DNA of 64,000 bases, taken from Microbacterium murale (GTDB lineage Bacteria; Actinomycetota; Actinomycetes; Actinomycetales; Microbacteriaceae). Position numbers and translations under genes: made by a program. Of this stretch, positions 52,325 to 61,941 are shown one piece after another (within the stretch, counting starts at the first letter, position 1; the number at the start of each line of letters is the position of its first letter). The notes under the pieces were generated by a model. It saw nothing but the letters and a program-made list of their open reading frames with translations. It was not told the origin of the DNA and ran no database searches. The DNA lies in contig NZ_BMCM01000002.1 in assembly GCF_014635185.1 (NCBI RefSeq), positions 496,001 through 560,000 on the forward strand. Reading direction: 5' to 3'.

Positions 52325-54112
52325 ATGACGACGAGAGCCGAGCTGCGTGCTGAGAAGACGCGCCGACCCCTGCTGCGTAGCTTCCGTTTCTGGATTCCCG
52401 TCGGGATTCTGTTGCTGCTGTTGGTGCTCGCCGTCGCGGGTGGCGTCGTCGGGAAACGCCTCTACGACCAGGCGATGGACGTACGCGGACACCTTGTGAA
52501 TGCCGTCGCTGAGGTCAAAGAGGTGCAGCGTGCCATCACTGCGGGCGACTTAGAGTCTGCATCGACCGCCTCCGACCGGCTGACGGCTCAGACCGAGGCT
52601 GCTGTTGCGGGAAGCAGCGGACGCCTTTGGACGTTCGCCTCCTCGACTCCGTTTATCGGAGGTAATCTGACTGCAGTTCGACAAATCGCAGTAACTACAA
52701 ACCAGTTGGCTTCCGATGTCGTTGCCCCCGCGAGCACCATCAGCCTTGAAGCCTTTCGTCCTCAGGAGGGGCGAATCAACCTGGAAGCGATCACTGGCAT
52801 CGCCGCCCTCATCGATCAGATCGAGACCGGGATTGATGATGCTGTGGTCTCGCTCGAGAGGATCGATCGAGGAGGCCTTGTCGATCAAGTATCTAGCGGC
52901 ATAGACCAGTTGGACGGAGCATTGGCCGAGGTCCAGCCGATGATCCAACCGGTACGCGACATCGTAGAGGTCTTGCCAAATGCGCTCGGCGCGGATGGGC
53001 CACGGAACTATCTGCTGATGTTCCAGGGAAACTCTGAAGCACGCAGTCTCGGCGGCAATGCCGCTATTTTCATCGTGCTCCGCGCCGAGAACGGCGGTTT
53101 GTCTATTGTCGATGAGATCGCCAGCCAGCAGTTCCACAACGCACCCTCGACCCCGGTGACCGAGCTAGACCCCGAGGCCGTCAATATATTTGGCGACAAG
53201 ATCGGTCGCTACACTGCGGACTTCACAATGGTTCCGGACTTCCCCGAAGCCGTTCGCATTCTCAGCGCGTGGTGGGAACGTGAGGGGTTCACACCGTTCG
53301 ATGCCGTGTTGTCGTTCGACCCTGTCGCGCTCTCTTATCTACTCTCAGCCACAGGGCCGGTTCAGCTGCCAACTGGAGACACGCTGAGCTCGGACAACGC
53401 TGTCAGTTTGCTGCTGAACGAGGCGTACTTCAGGTACTCGGATCCAATCGAACAGAACGTATTCTTCGGCGCTGCAGCGAGCGGTGTCTTCAACGCTGTG
53501 ACGAGCGGCACATTCGACCCCGTGAAGTTCGTTGCCGCGCTCACGCGCGCCGCGGATGAAGGACGGTTGCTCTACTGGACCACGAACGCACGAGAAACCG
53601 AGTTAGTCCAGGGTTCCCGTATGGAAGGAGTCCTGCCTGCAGACAACAAAGGCCAGACAGCGCTCGGTGTGTACGTGAACGACAACACCGGCTCCAAAAT
53701 GAGCTACTACCTGGATCTAAGCATTGATGCGTGTCGCGCCGAAGACAGCGTGACCGCTGAAGCAACGTTGTCGTCCAACATCACAGCCGAACAAGCGGCC
53801 GCGCTTCCCCGATATATCAGCGGACCTTACTTCACACCCGGCGACATCAGTACCTACGTTGTGCTTTATGGTCCTGTCGGAACCTCGGTGACGGACGTCA
53901 CGATCGACGGCGCACCCGCGCACATTCTCGCGTCGGGCTCCCACCTCGGGCGGCCCGTCGTGAAGGTAGAGATCGCCAACAACCTCGTCAGTTCACACAC
54001 TCTTTCGCTCACCTATAGCGGCCTCAGCTCTAACGATGGGCCACTTACAGTATGGAACACCCCCTTAACGCGGCCAACAAACACCGAGATCAGCCAATCA
54101 TGCGACGAGTAG
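52325..54112 (+). CDS. DUF4012 membrane-anchored protein
   Basis: 595 residues from ATG 52325. A basic N-terminus and one helix (FWIPVGILLLLLVLAVAGGV) anchor a large outside domain. The DUF4012 signature is seen at GADGPRNYLLMFQGNSEARSLGGNAAIFI and FPEAVRILSAWWEREGFTPFDAVLSFDPVALSYLLSATGPVQLPTG. Such genes lie in actinobacterial polysaccharide loci. Function is unknown. Base composition drops inside this gene: its first 230 bases are GC-rich, the rest is more A+T-rich. Confidence 0.92.
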   Translation: MTTRAELRAEKTRRPLLRSFRFWIPVGILLLLLVLAVAGGVVGKRLYDQAMDVRGHLVNAVAEVKEVQRAITAGDLESASTASDRLTAQTEAAVAGSSGRLWTFASSTPFIGGNLTAVRQIAVTTNQLASDVVAPASTISLEAFRPQEGRINLEAITGIAALIDQIETGIDDAVVSLERIDRGGLVDQVSSGIDQLDGALAEVQPMIQPVRDIVEVLPNALGADGPRNYLLMFQGNSEARSLGGNAAIFIVLRAENGGLSIVDEIASQQFHNAPSTPVTELDPEAVNIFGDKIGRYTADFTMVPDFPEAVRILSAWWEREGFTPFDAVLSFDPVALSYLLSATGPVQLPTGDTLSSDNAVSLLLNEAYFRYSDPIEQNVFFGAAASGVFNAVTSGTFDPVKFVAALTRAADEGRLLYWTTNARETELVQGSRMEGVLPADNKGQTALGVYVNDNTGSKMSYYLDLSIDACRAEDSVTAEATLSSNITAEQAAALPRYISGPYFTPGDISTYVVLYGPVGTSVTDVTIDGAPAHILASGSHLGRPVVKVEIANNLVSSHTLSLTYSGLSSNDGPLTVWNTPLTRPTNTEISQSCDE

Positions 54113-54415
54113 GTTCGATCATCTCCGGCCCCTCCAAGTCCGGAATGCTTGGATCTGACGGTCCCGGCGTCTGAGATCTTTAGTTCGGTCCGCTGAGAAG
54201 ACACCGATCCACAGTTCGGCACCGGCACCGCTGATCCAGTTCGTCAGTCGTGCTGATGGATTCCATGAGCCGCAGAGAGCCAGCGCTACCTCGCAGTGCG
54301 GGCTTCAACCAACACGATAGGATTCAGACATCGCTGAAGTGAATCCGGATCACGAGTTGGTGCGGCCTGGTCAGTACATCGCCGTCGCTCAGCGAATCGA
54401 CCAGGAGGGCAAGCC
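54113..54415. other. Intergenic region before the polysaccharide genes
   Basis: 303 bases without a visible gene. The end has AGGAGGG seven bases before the glycosyltransferase ATG. No convincing terminator or promoter hexamers can be given. Confidence 0.5.
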
Positions 54416-55636
54416 ATGCGATTGTTATTGGTGACCGGCGGGTTCGCCGGCCCCAACCGCCAGCCCTGGCTGATGGACGATCTCGCTGAAGCACTTGTTA
54501 ACGCGGGACACAGCGTGGACGTCATCGTCGGAGACCCCAAGACGCCGCGCCCCCGAGGCGAGCAGCCTGCCGAAGATCCGCGCATCACATTGTTCAGTGT
54601 CGGGCCTTCACGCCCCACGCGTGGCGGGCTTTCACGATTGTTCGGCCATTTCCGTGTAGGTCTTGGCCTGCACACGCACGCGTACTCCTGGGTCGCGCGC
54701 CGCCAATACGACCTATGCGTTTTTGCCTCGCCCGCGTCGTTCAGCTGGGGCTTTCCTCGCCGCGTCCGAAAAGCGGGCGTGGTACGCCGAAGCGTATTAT
54801 TCTTGTGGGATTTCTTTCCGATCCACCAGCTCGAGATCGGGCGGATTAACCTTCCGTGGCTCGGAAGCGTGATGAAAGTCATCGAGCGACGATCCATCGA
54901 TGCCGCAGACGTCGTCGCCCTCATGAGCCCAGCAAATCGACGATTTTTCTTTTCATACCATCGAGGCGCCAAGAATGCAACGATCGAGGTGCCGCCGTGG
55001 GCCTCCTCGAAGCAACTGACAACACGGCCACTACCCGGGCCGCCGCTCAGAGTCATCTTCGGCGGGCAGATAGCCAAAGGACGTGGCATAGACACCCTCG
55101 TCGACGCGGCGCTGCTCCTACAAAGTCAGAGTTCGAGTGTGCAGATTCTCGTCGCCGGCGAGGGCCCCGAACGACGTGTACTGGAAGAGAGAGCCGCTGG
55201 CCTTGGATTGAGCAACATCGAGTTCCTCGGTGCGCTCCCGCGAGAGGAGTATCGAGACCTTGCTCGAAGCGCCCATGTCGGACTCGCAATCACAGTACCC
55301 GGCATCAGCCCGCCCTCGTTCCCATCCAAGATCGTCGAATATTGCAGTCTCGGCATTCCGGTTCTAGTTTGTGTCGAAGCTTCATCCGATGCTGGAGAGT
55401 TCGTGATTCAGAATGGGGCTGGCCTGTCTGTTCCGGCCGGTGATCCCGAGGCACTCGCAATCGCCATTCGCAAACTTGAGAGGTCCCTCCACACTGGCGA
55501 ACTCAAGAAGATGTCAGTTGCAGCGCACGACGTTTTCAACGCCCGCCTAAGCGTGGAGCGAGTCGTGGAACATTTGGATCGAATTGCCCGAGACACCCTT
55601 TCCTCTCCACAGATAGAGGCGGATATTGAGCCGTAG
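54416..55636 (+). CDS. GT4-type glycosyltransferase
   Basis: 406 residues, GT-B fold. The N-terminal acceptor domain starts RLLLVTGGFAGPNRQPWLMDDLAEALVNAGH. The nucleotide-sugar half has VIFGGQIAKGRGIDTLVDAALLL, AGEGPERRVLEERAAGLGLSNIEFLGALPREEY and the EX7E-type SFPSKIVEYCSLGIPVLV. It adds a sugar to the repeat unit; donor unknown. Codon use is less GC-rich than in the flagellar genes. Confidence 0.9.
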   Translation: MRLLLVTGGFAGPNRQPWLMDDLAEALVNAGHSVDVIVGDPKTPRPRGEQPAEDPRITLFSVGPSRPTRGGLSRLFGHFRVGLGLHTHAYSWVARRQYDLCVFASPASFSWGFPRRVRKAGVVRRSVLFLWDFFPIHQLEIGRINLPWLGSVMKVIERRSIDAADVVALMSPANRRFFFSYHRGAKNATIEVPPWASSKQLTTRPLPGPPLRVIFGGQIAKGRGIDTLVDAALLLQSQSSSVQILVAGEGPERRVLEERAAGLGLSNIEFLGALPREEYRDLARSAHVGLAITVPGISPPSFPSKIVEYCSLGIPVLVCVEASSDAGEFVIQNGAGLSVPAGDPEALAIAIRKLERSLHTGELKKMSVAAHDVFNARLSVERVVEHLDRIARDTLSSPQIEADIEP

Positions 55637-55652
55637 CAACACCCCCACAACA

Positions 55653-56945
55653 ATGCGAATCTATGCTCCACTTTTCGTAGCACTTTCATGGTGGACTTTA
55701 TGCGTCACATTATTTGTATTACCGTGGCCTATACCGTATTACCGCACGAACCTTCTGCTTGTGCTCACCATGATGGGATTTTGCGCCCTTTTTCTCTTTA
55801 TAGGTTACGTGTGGAGCACGCCTCGATCAACCGTATCGACCCCACTTCCTGAGAAATATCCCAAGGTGATCCTCATTGGAGTTGCCGCTTCAGTGCTGCT
55901 TATGTTCCCCGCGATTTCCGCCTACTCAGGCTACTCTCTCACGGACGTTAGCTCTGCACTCGCGGACCAAGGGGCCGCTTTCGAGCAAAGCAGTCAGCGC
56001 ATCCTCGAAGGAACTGATTCACGCACCGGCTTGCTTTTGGTTCAGTCGCTCCTCGCACCACTTACACTCGTCGCATTGCCGCTGGCAGCGCTCTACTGGT
56101 TCGAACGGCGGCGCGGGCTAGTCGTTTTCCTCATTGCCCTCGCAGTTCCCGTTGTAACTAGCATCATGGTTGGACGCGATCAGCAATTGGGATGGGCTCT
56201 AATCGTCGTTGGCGCAGCATGGGTAATCTCCCGGTATCGACGTGATATCGGGATCAGGTGGCGCGACATGATCGTACTCGTAGGGAGCGCCGTCATCTTT
56301 GCGCTTTTGTTTGCTATGCGTAAGGCAAGTCGCGGGCTTGAGGGAGCCTTTTGCCCTCCTGGGGCAGTGGAATGTTTAGGCATGCGTGAAGAACGCACAT
56401 TGTTCGACGCTGCGTTCCAATCCATGGCTTCATACATGTCACAGGGCATGGAGGGCCTCGGCCGAGCTTTCGAGACCGAATGGGCATTCGGCGGCGGGCT
56501 CGCGCACTCACCAGCTGTGAATGACTTGCTCGCGCGACTGTTCGGTTTCCAGGAGGCACCGTCGGTGTCAGCCCAGCTAGGTGAGGTTGGCTGGTCCGCC
56601 ACCTGGTACTGGAGCACGGCGATAACTAGCTTCGCGAACGACATTCCCTGGATCCTGATCCCATTTCTCTTCATCCTACAAGGATTGGTTCTTGGGAGTT
56701 CTTGGGTGTCGTCGTTGAGGGACGGCGATTTCCTTTCTGTAGGCGTCTTTGTCCTCACATGGCTGGGAGTTTTGTACACACCACAGAACCTTCAACTCGC
56801 TGCGAGCGGACCAACCTACATCGGGTACGTAGTGCTATTGCTCGCATACATTTTTCGCGCAGGCCTACGGCAACTCGATAGAGCGCCCAGGGGAGCACGG
56901 CGTGCGCCCCGCGCACCTGGCCGGTCCGCCGTTCTACCAAACTAA
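55653..56945 (+). CDS. Wzy-like polysaccharide polymerase
   Basis: 430 residues from ATG 55653 (a TTG at 55626 overlapping the preceding gene is an alternative). About ten to eleven membrane helices; a long loop in the last third contains AFCPPGAVECLGMREERTLFDAAFQSMASYMSQGMEGLGRAFET. This is the profile of O-antigen/oligosaccharide repeat polymerases, which share little sequence. The assignment rests on topology and on the adjacent Wzx. A+T-rich. Confidence 0.75.
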   Translation: MRIYAPLFVALSWWTLCVTLFVLPWPIPYYRTNLLLVLTMMGFCALFLFIGYVWSTPRSTVSTPLPEKYPKVILIGVAASVLLMFPAISAYSGYSLTDVSSALADQGAAFEQSSQRILEGTDSRTGLLLVQSLLAPLTLVALPLAALYWFERRRGLVVFLIALAVPVVTSIMVGRDQQLGWALIVVGAAWVISRYRRDIGIRWRDMIVLVGSAVIFALLFAMRKASRGLEGAFCPPGAVECLGMREERTLFDAAFQSMASYMSQGMEGLGRAFETEWAFGGGLAHSPAVNDLLARLFGFQEAPSVSAQLGEVGWSATWYWSTAITSFANDIPWILIPFLFILQGLVLGSSWVSSLRDGDFLSVGVFVLTWLGVLYTPQNLQLAASGPTYIGYVVLLLAYIFRAGLRQLDRAPRGARRAPRAPGRSAVLPN

Positions 56946-57294
56946 CCGAAACCGATTTCCGGGCGTAACGCAACCCTGACCACTCCCTCAGCAACTGCAG
57001 CGTATGACCCGCTGCCCTATTTCCGCAGGATAGCTCCACTCCCTTGCACGCGACCCAGGAGCTGATTCGCGCTACGGCTGTCGTTGTTGGGCGACGGCGT
57101 TTCTTTCTGCGGTGGTCGCGTTCAGGATTGCCCTCATGGACCTTGCAGAATCGTCGATTTCAGCTCAGCGCTCTGGACGCATGGCCGACCAAACTGGATT
57201 CGATCATGGGATGTGCCGCAAACAGTTGAGTTATCGTTCGTAATGGTGCGCCCGACTGGAGAATGACCGCGAAGAATCGATCGCCCTCCGGTGC
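56946..57294. other. Intergenic region between convergent wzy-like and wzx-like genes
   Basis: 349 bases without a supported gene. Both neighbours point into it. I see no hairpin with a T-run. The short open frames here are unlike the codon use of the neighbours. Confidence 0.5.
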
Positions 57295-58608
57295 CTACCT
57301 GCGCCCGGGAGCAATCCGGGCGTAAGACTCGATTCCGCTCCGCCGCTGCAGGGCGATCGCTGCAGTAATCGAGTAGACGACGCTCGCTGTGGCTCCGAGC
57401 CAGGCTGTGCCGACCGCACCCGTCTGCGCCCCAATCCACATCCCGAGCGTTGACCACATGACCAGACCTGACAAGGTTAGAAGCAAGGCCGTGCCCTCCA
57501 ACCCGCATAGCAGCATGAGCTGATTCACCTGTCCAAGCAGCATCACTAGGAATACGCCGATGCTCAAGATCACCATGATCGGCGTTGCCGCCGCAAATTC
57601 CACCCCGAAGAGCAAAGTCATGATTGGTGTCGCAAACGCTACCAGGACGAGCAGCGGAACCACGGTTATCGCACCGACTAGAAAGGCGGAGCGGCCCGCG
57701 AGGGCGTTCAGGCCTTTAACGTCATCGGCGTAGTAGCGGCGCGCAAACTCGGGCGCGAGGTACGAGATCTGAATGGTCGGAAGCAGAGCGACTATGTTCG
57801 CAAGCCGCAATCCTACGGAGTAGTACGAAACCTGACTCAGATCCGCCGTCACCGACAGGACGAACACTGGAGCCCAGACCATGCCGTATGCGAGCGTGGA
57901 GGTACCCATCATCGACGCCAGTCGTCTACGGTGCGTCCGGAAGAACTCCGCCGCCGGCACGGAGGAACCATCTTGGTCGATGAGCTTTCGTCTCGACATC
58001 GTGACCGCAAGCGGCAAAGACCAGGCCGCTGTCGCCCATGCTCCGATCGTCATAGCGCCCAGCGCACCGTTCAGCGTAATGCCCCCGGGAAGGATGGAGC
58101 CGGCACCGGCAATCACGACCGTGGCGATCAGCGGGAGCGAGCCGAGCTCAGCGAATACTCCCGAAGCAAGCATGCCTAGTCCCCGCAGGACAGTTCCTGA
58201 TAGAACCGAGATGGCCTGTGCCGCGATGCATGTTGCAACAAGCACACCGACCCCAGCGCTCACATGCTCACCGACTAGGAAGTGAATGACTGCAGCGCCC
58301 AGTATGAATGCCCCAATTCCCCCGACCATAGACAGGACGAATAGCCGGGCGATATCGGTGCGCGCTGTTCTGGTATCTCCGCCCAACAAGCGAAGCGCTA
58401 GATTGTCGGTGCCGAGTCTTCCGACTGTCGCTAGCAGAGCCACGATCGTATAGACGAGAAAGAACGCTCCGGCGAGTTCCGGCCCGAGAAATCTCGCCCC
58501 GCTAATGGAGAGAAGGAACGTTGCGAGTAGTGAGACCCCTCGCGCACCTATTGTTCTTGTCGCCCCCGCTGGCACCCTACCGGGGCTGGCCGAACTCGTA
58601 CCCGGCAT
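57295..58608 (-). CDS. Wzx-like polysaccharide flippase
   Basis: 437 residues, 12 or so membrane helices of the MOP/PST type: GARGVSLLATFLLSISGARFLGPELAGAFFLVYTIVALLATVGRLG is the N-terminal signature, and the middle has AYGMVWAPVFVLSVTADLSQVSYYSVGLRLANIVALLP. It should move lipid-linked repeat units outwards for the polymerase at 55653. It begins directly after the stop of the epimerase gene (no spacer). Confidence 0.85.
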   Translation of the reverse strand: MPGTSSASPGRVPAGATRTIGARGVSLLATFLLSISGARFLGPELAGAFFLVYTIVALLATVGRLGTDNLALRLLGGDTRTARTDIARLFVLSMVGGIGAFILGAAVIHFLVGEHVSAGVGVLVATCIAAQAISVLSGTVLRGLGMLASGVFAELGSLPLIATVVIAGAGSILPGGITLNGALGAMTIGAWATAAWSLPLAVTMSRRKLIDQDGSSVPAAEFFRTHRRRLASMMGTSTLAYGMVWAPVFVLSVTADLSQVSYYSVGLRLANIVALLPTIQISYLAPEFARRYYADDVKGLNALAGRSAFLVGAITVVPLLVLVAFATPIMTLLFGVEFAAATPIMVILSIGVFLVMLLGQVNQLMLLCGLEGTALLLTLSGLVMWSTLGMWIGAQTGAVGTAWLGATASVVYSITAAIALQRRSGIESYARIAPGRR

Positions 58609-59742
58609 CTATGCGGTTCTGATCGAATTGCGCGCATGATGCGTGATCGCGTTGGAGCGGATGAACCCCAAGGCACGATGCGACGTATCGTCAACTGCGT
58701 ACTCCGCAGGAAGTGGGTACCGAGAGCACTCCCCGATTCGGTCAAGCGTGATTCGAACAGCATCCAGGACAGCATCAGGTTCAATTCCCGCTGTGATGAT
58801 CGACCCCATGTCCAAGGCCTCCGGGCGTTCGATCGCGTCGCGGAGGGTAACCGCAGGGAACTGCAGAATCGACGACTCTTCACTGATCGTTCCGCTGTCA
58901 GAGAGGACCAGCTTCGCATCCTGCTGTAGTCGAATGTAGTCGTTGAATCCGAACGGAGGGTGGAATACGATACCTTCCTTCGAATCGCCATCGAGTTCCT
59001 CAAGACGTTTCCGCGTGCGCGGGTGCGTGGATACGAGAATCGGAACTCCGTACGCTGCGCGTAACGCCTGAAGCGACGCAACAGCGCTACGAAGCCTGTC
59101 GATGTTGTCGACATTCTCTTCACGGTGAAGGCTGACCAGAAAGTATTGACCCGGCTCGAGATGCTGACGCTCGAGCACATCGCTTGCGGCGATCTGCTGA
59201 GAGTTCTGCTCAAGCACCTCTCGCATGGGCGAGCCAGTAAGCAGGATGCGCGAAGGATGAATACCCTCCGCCAGCAGGTTTCGCCGAGCATGTTCTGTGT
59301 AGACCAGGTTATAGTCCGATACGTGATCGACCAGCCGACGGTTTGTCTCTTCTGGAACATTTTCATCGAACGATCTATTCCCGGCCTCCATGTGGAAGAC
59401 GGGCACTTTGAGGCGCTTCGCGATGACCGCGGAGATGCAACTATTGGTGTCGCCCAATACGACAAATGCGTCCGGTGACTCCTTAAGAAGAACGGCCTCG
59501 GTCTTTGCGAGGATGCTCCCGAGGGCGGTTCCTAATGAAGAGGTGTCGGCCTCTAGGAAATGGTCCGGGCGGCGCAAACCGAGGTCTTCGAAGAAGACCT
59601 CATTCAGTTCGTAGTCGTAGTTCTGACCAGTGTGCACCAGCACATGGTCCGTGTGTCGATCGAGCAACTTTATCGTCGCGGCCAGCCGGATGATCTCTGG
59701 TCGAGTTCCCACGACCGTTAGTACCTTGAGTCGTTTCGTCAT
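58609..59742 (-). CDS. capG: UDP-GlcNAc 2-epimerase family, CapG-like
   Basis: 377 residues. Nucleotide-binding and catalytic regions: VLTVVGTRPEIIRLAATIKLLD, HTGQNYDYELNEVFFEDLGLR, HMEAGNRSFDENVPEETNRRLVDHVSDYNLVYTEHARRNL and GFNDYIRLQQDAKLVLSDSGTISEES. In S. aureus CapG epimerises UDP-N-acetyl-L-pneumosamine (6-deoxy-L-talose type) to UDP-N-acetyl-L-fucosamine. CapF and CapE genes directly upstream support CapG rather than WecB. ATG 59742. Confidence 0.92.
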   Translation of the reverse strand: MTKRLKVLTVVGTRPEIIRLAATIKLLDRHTDHVLVHTGQNYDYELNEVFFEDLGLRRPDHFLEADTSSLGTALGSILAKTEAVLLKESPDAFVVLGDTNSCISAVIAKRLKVPVFHMEAGNRSFDENVPEETNRRLVDHVSDYNLVYTEHARRNLLAEGIHPSRILLTGSPMREVLEQNSQQIAASDVLERQHLEPGQYFLVSLHREENVDNIDRLRSAVASLQALRAAYGVPILVSTHPRTRKRLEELDGDSKEGIVFHPPFGFNDYIRLQQDAKLVLSDSGTISEESSILQFPAVTLRDAIERPEALDMGSIITAGIEPDAVLDAVRITLDRIGECSRYPLPAEYAVDDTSHRALGFIRSNAITHHARNSIRTA

Positions 59743-59743
59743 T

Positions 59744-60838
59744 TCACACTGCCTCTGCGATAGTGTCGGGCTTCTCTGGATCAAATATTTCATTAGCCCA
59801 GAAAGAGGTGTACAGGGTGTCAGTCCCCGTGTTCTGAATCTTGTGCGACCATCCAGTCGGCATGTCAACAGCCCGGGGTTCGTCGCCCCGCACAGCGAAC
59901 TCGACGACACGGTCTGTGAACATTTTGCGTAAGGAGATCGTCGCCTGCCCGGAAAGCACGGTGAACCTTTCGATCTTACGCCGATGGTAGTGGTCGCCTC
60001 TGCTGACGCCGGGCACAGTAGTCGAGAACGATGATTGGCCGGCTCCGCCATGGGAGCGGATGATTTCGAAGAAAGATCCTCGGGCATCCGCATGCCGCGT
60101 CAACGTGATCGGGGTCCGCGTGTCGAATGTATATGACCGATAGGTATTGAAAAGGTCTCGCTGGTACGTATCAGAGACATCCGGGATCTCATCCTGCGCG
60201 TACGCGCGCGCGATGCCTTCCAGTCTGCTCAGCAGCCCAGACACCGTGTCACGAACTTCGAGCGAAGGCTGCATCGTCAACGGAATGCCCCCCGAAAGTA
60301 GGTCCGCGGCGTTCTGGGCATGCAGAAGTTTCAGCTCTTTGTCCTGCACGACCGCGGGGCGCTCACCCGCCGCGAGCATGTGGCAGAACGTCGCGGTCAC
60401 GGCGTTATAGAACGGACGACCATGCTCACCGAACAGGTTCGGTAGCACGACATCCTCGAACGTCGCACCGACCGCATCAGCGGCACTCCGCACGATCTCC
60501 GACGCCCGTAGCTTCGCTTCGCCGTATACCGAACCGTTGATGCTTTGGGTGGAGTTCGCGTAAGAGACTATTGAGGGCGGCTCATCCGCGCGTCTCAACG
60601 CTTCAGCGAATTGGGTGGCAAAAAGGACGTTCCCGTCACGCACCTCGTCGTCACTCGCGCGGTTGACCCCGGCTAGATGGACCGCGCGCGCCGAGCCGCT
60701 GACTGCTTGTCTAGCGCTGTCGAGATCGTACTCCTGTCCAACGGCGACGGTTGATGCGTCGACACCTTGCTCGCGAAGCGCCAGTCGCGTGTGCCAACCA
60801 AGAAAGCCGCGTGCACCGGTCATCGCTACGCGTGTCAT
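59744..60838 (-). CDS. capF: CapF: bifunctional cupin epimerase / SDR reductase
   Basis: 364 residues. The N-terminal SDR half has TGARGFLGWHTRLALREQG (NADPH loop) and YGEAK for the YxxxK active site. The C-terminal cupin has GDHYHRRKIERFTVLSGQATI with the metal-binding His pair. In S. aureus the cupin 3-epimerises and the SDR reduces the CapE product. One base lies between it and capG; four-base overlap with capE. Confidence 0.95.
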   Translation of the reverse strand: MTRVAMTGARGFLGWHTRLALREQGVDASTVAVGQEYDLDSARQAVSGSARAVHLAGVNRASDDEVRDGNVLFATQFAEALRRADEPPSIVSYANSTQSINGSVYGEAKLRASEIVRSAADAVGATFEDVVLPNLFGEHGRPFYNAVTATFCHMLAAGERPAVVQDKELKLLHAQNAADLLSGGIPLTMQPSLEVRDTVSGLLSRLEGIARAYAQDEIPDVSDTYQRDLFNTYRSYTFDTRTPITLTRHADARGSFFEIIRSHGGAGQSSFSTTVPGVSRGDHYHRRKIERFTVLSGQATISLRKMFTDRVVEFAVRGDEPRAVDMPTGWSHKIQNTGTDTLYTSFWANEIFDPEKPDTIAEAV

Positions 60839-61881
60839 GCGGATGCTGTCTCCCAGTCGATTCCGGCCTGGCCGAGTTCTGCTCGCATCTCGGGGAGCGT
60901 GAGAAGTAGCTTCTCAACCTCCGAGACACTCATACGGTCAACAGTGTGCGAGTCATAGTCGTCGAACCGGTTCTGCGTGACGTCGCCCTCATCCACATAA
61001 ACGCTGTAGTTCAGATCTCGGTTGTCAGCAACGATTCGGAAGTATTCATCCATATCTTGCGCACGGGATAGCTCCTCACGCGTTGCGAGTGCCTCGGACA
61101 GTTTCTCCGCGTGGCGAGTTCCAATGACCTCAATCTTTGCCTTCGCCTTGAACAAGTTAATAACCGCCTGCGCCAGGTCGCCGATCGTGCACGACTGCGC
61201 CTTGCGTACAAAGAGGTCGCCCTGCTGCGCATTCTGGAACGCGAACTCCACCAGGTCGACCGAATTCGCGAGCGACATCATGAAACGAGTCATCTCTGGA
61301 TTAGTGATGGTCAGGTTCTTGCCCGCTTTTAACTGACGCACGAAGAGCGGGAGGACCGAGCCTCGCGAGTACATCACGTTCCCATATCGCACGCAGGAAA
61401 CGGTGGTCGAAGCATTCGGGTTATTCAGCCCATGGGACTGCGCGACCTTCTCCATCAGCGCCTTCGACATTCCCATCGCATTGACCGGATACACCGCTTT
61501 GTCGGTGCTCAGACAAACGACGGATTTGACTCCATTGTGGTCGGATGCCCTGACGACGTTCTCACTACCCGTCACGTTGGTTCGCACCGCTTCCATCGGG
61601 AAGAATTCGCACGACGGAACCTGCTTCAACGCAGCGGCGTGAAACACATAATCGACGTCACGAGTGGCACGCTCGACGCTGTCGTAGTCACGAACATCAC
61701 CGACATAGAAGCGCAATCGAGGATCACCGATGTCATGCCTCATGAGATCTTGCTTGGCCTCGTCCCTACTAAGGATGCGTATCTCCGCCACGTCCCGCTG
61801 CAGCAGTTTCGAGGTGACGGTATGGCCGAAGGAACCTGTTCCTCCGGTGACCAGAATCTTCTTACCTGCGTACGACGTCAT
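60835..61881 (-). CDS. capE: CapE: UDP-GlcNAc 4,6-dehydratase / 5-epimerase
   Basis: 348 residues, short SDR of the FlaA1/CapE class. NAD loop TGGTGSFGHTVTSKLL, DVDYVFHAAALKQVPSCEFFPMEAVRTNV and LSTDKAVYPVNAMGMSKALMEK, where Met replaces the usual Tyr of YxxxK as is typical of this class. It starts the route from UDP-GlcNAc to UDP-L-FucNAc. Confidence 0.96.
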   Translation of the reverse strand: MTSYAGKKILVTGGTGSFGHTVTSKLLQRDVAEIRILSRDEAKQDLMRHDIGDPRLRFYVGDVRDYDSVERATRDVDYVFHAAALKQVPSCEFFPMEAVRTNVTGSENVVRASDHNGVKSVVCLSTDKAVYPVNAMGMSKALMEKVAQSHGLNNPNASTTVSCVRYGNVMYSRGSVLPLFVRQLKAGKNLTITNPEMTRFMMSLANSVDLVEFAFQNAQQGDLFVRKAQSCTIGDLAQAVINLFKAKAKIEVIGTRHAEKLSEALATREELSRAQDMDEYFRIVADNRDLNYSVYVDEGDVTQNRFDDYDSHTVDRMSVSEVEKLLLTLPEMRAELGQAGIDWETASA

Positions 61882-61941
61882 GTTCCTCTTCTTCCATAGT
61901 CGCGGCGGCCGCCCGGCCCACGCTTGCCATTCGTTTGCCGT

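Noticed and set aside
56946-57294. Short open frames in the wzy-wzx gap
   Set aside because: They lack ribosome sites, overlap each other and the wzx end, and show no recognisable protein.
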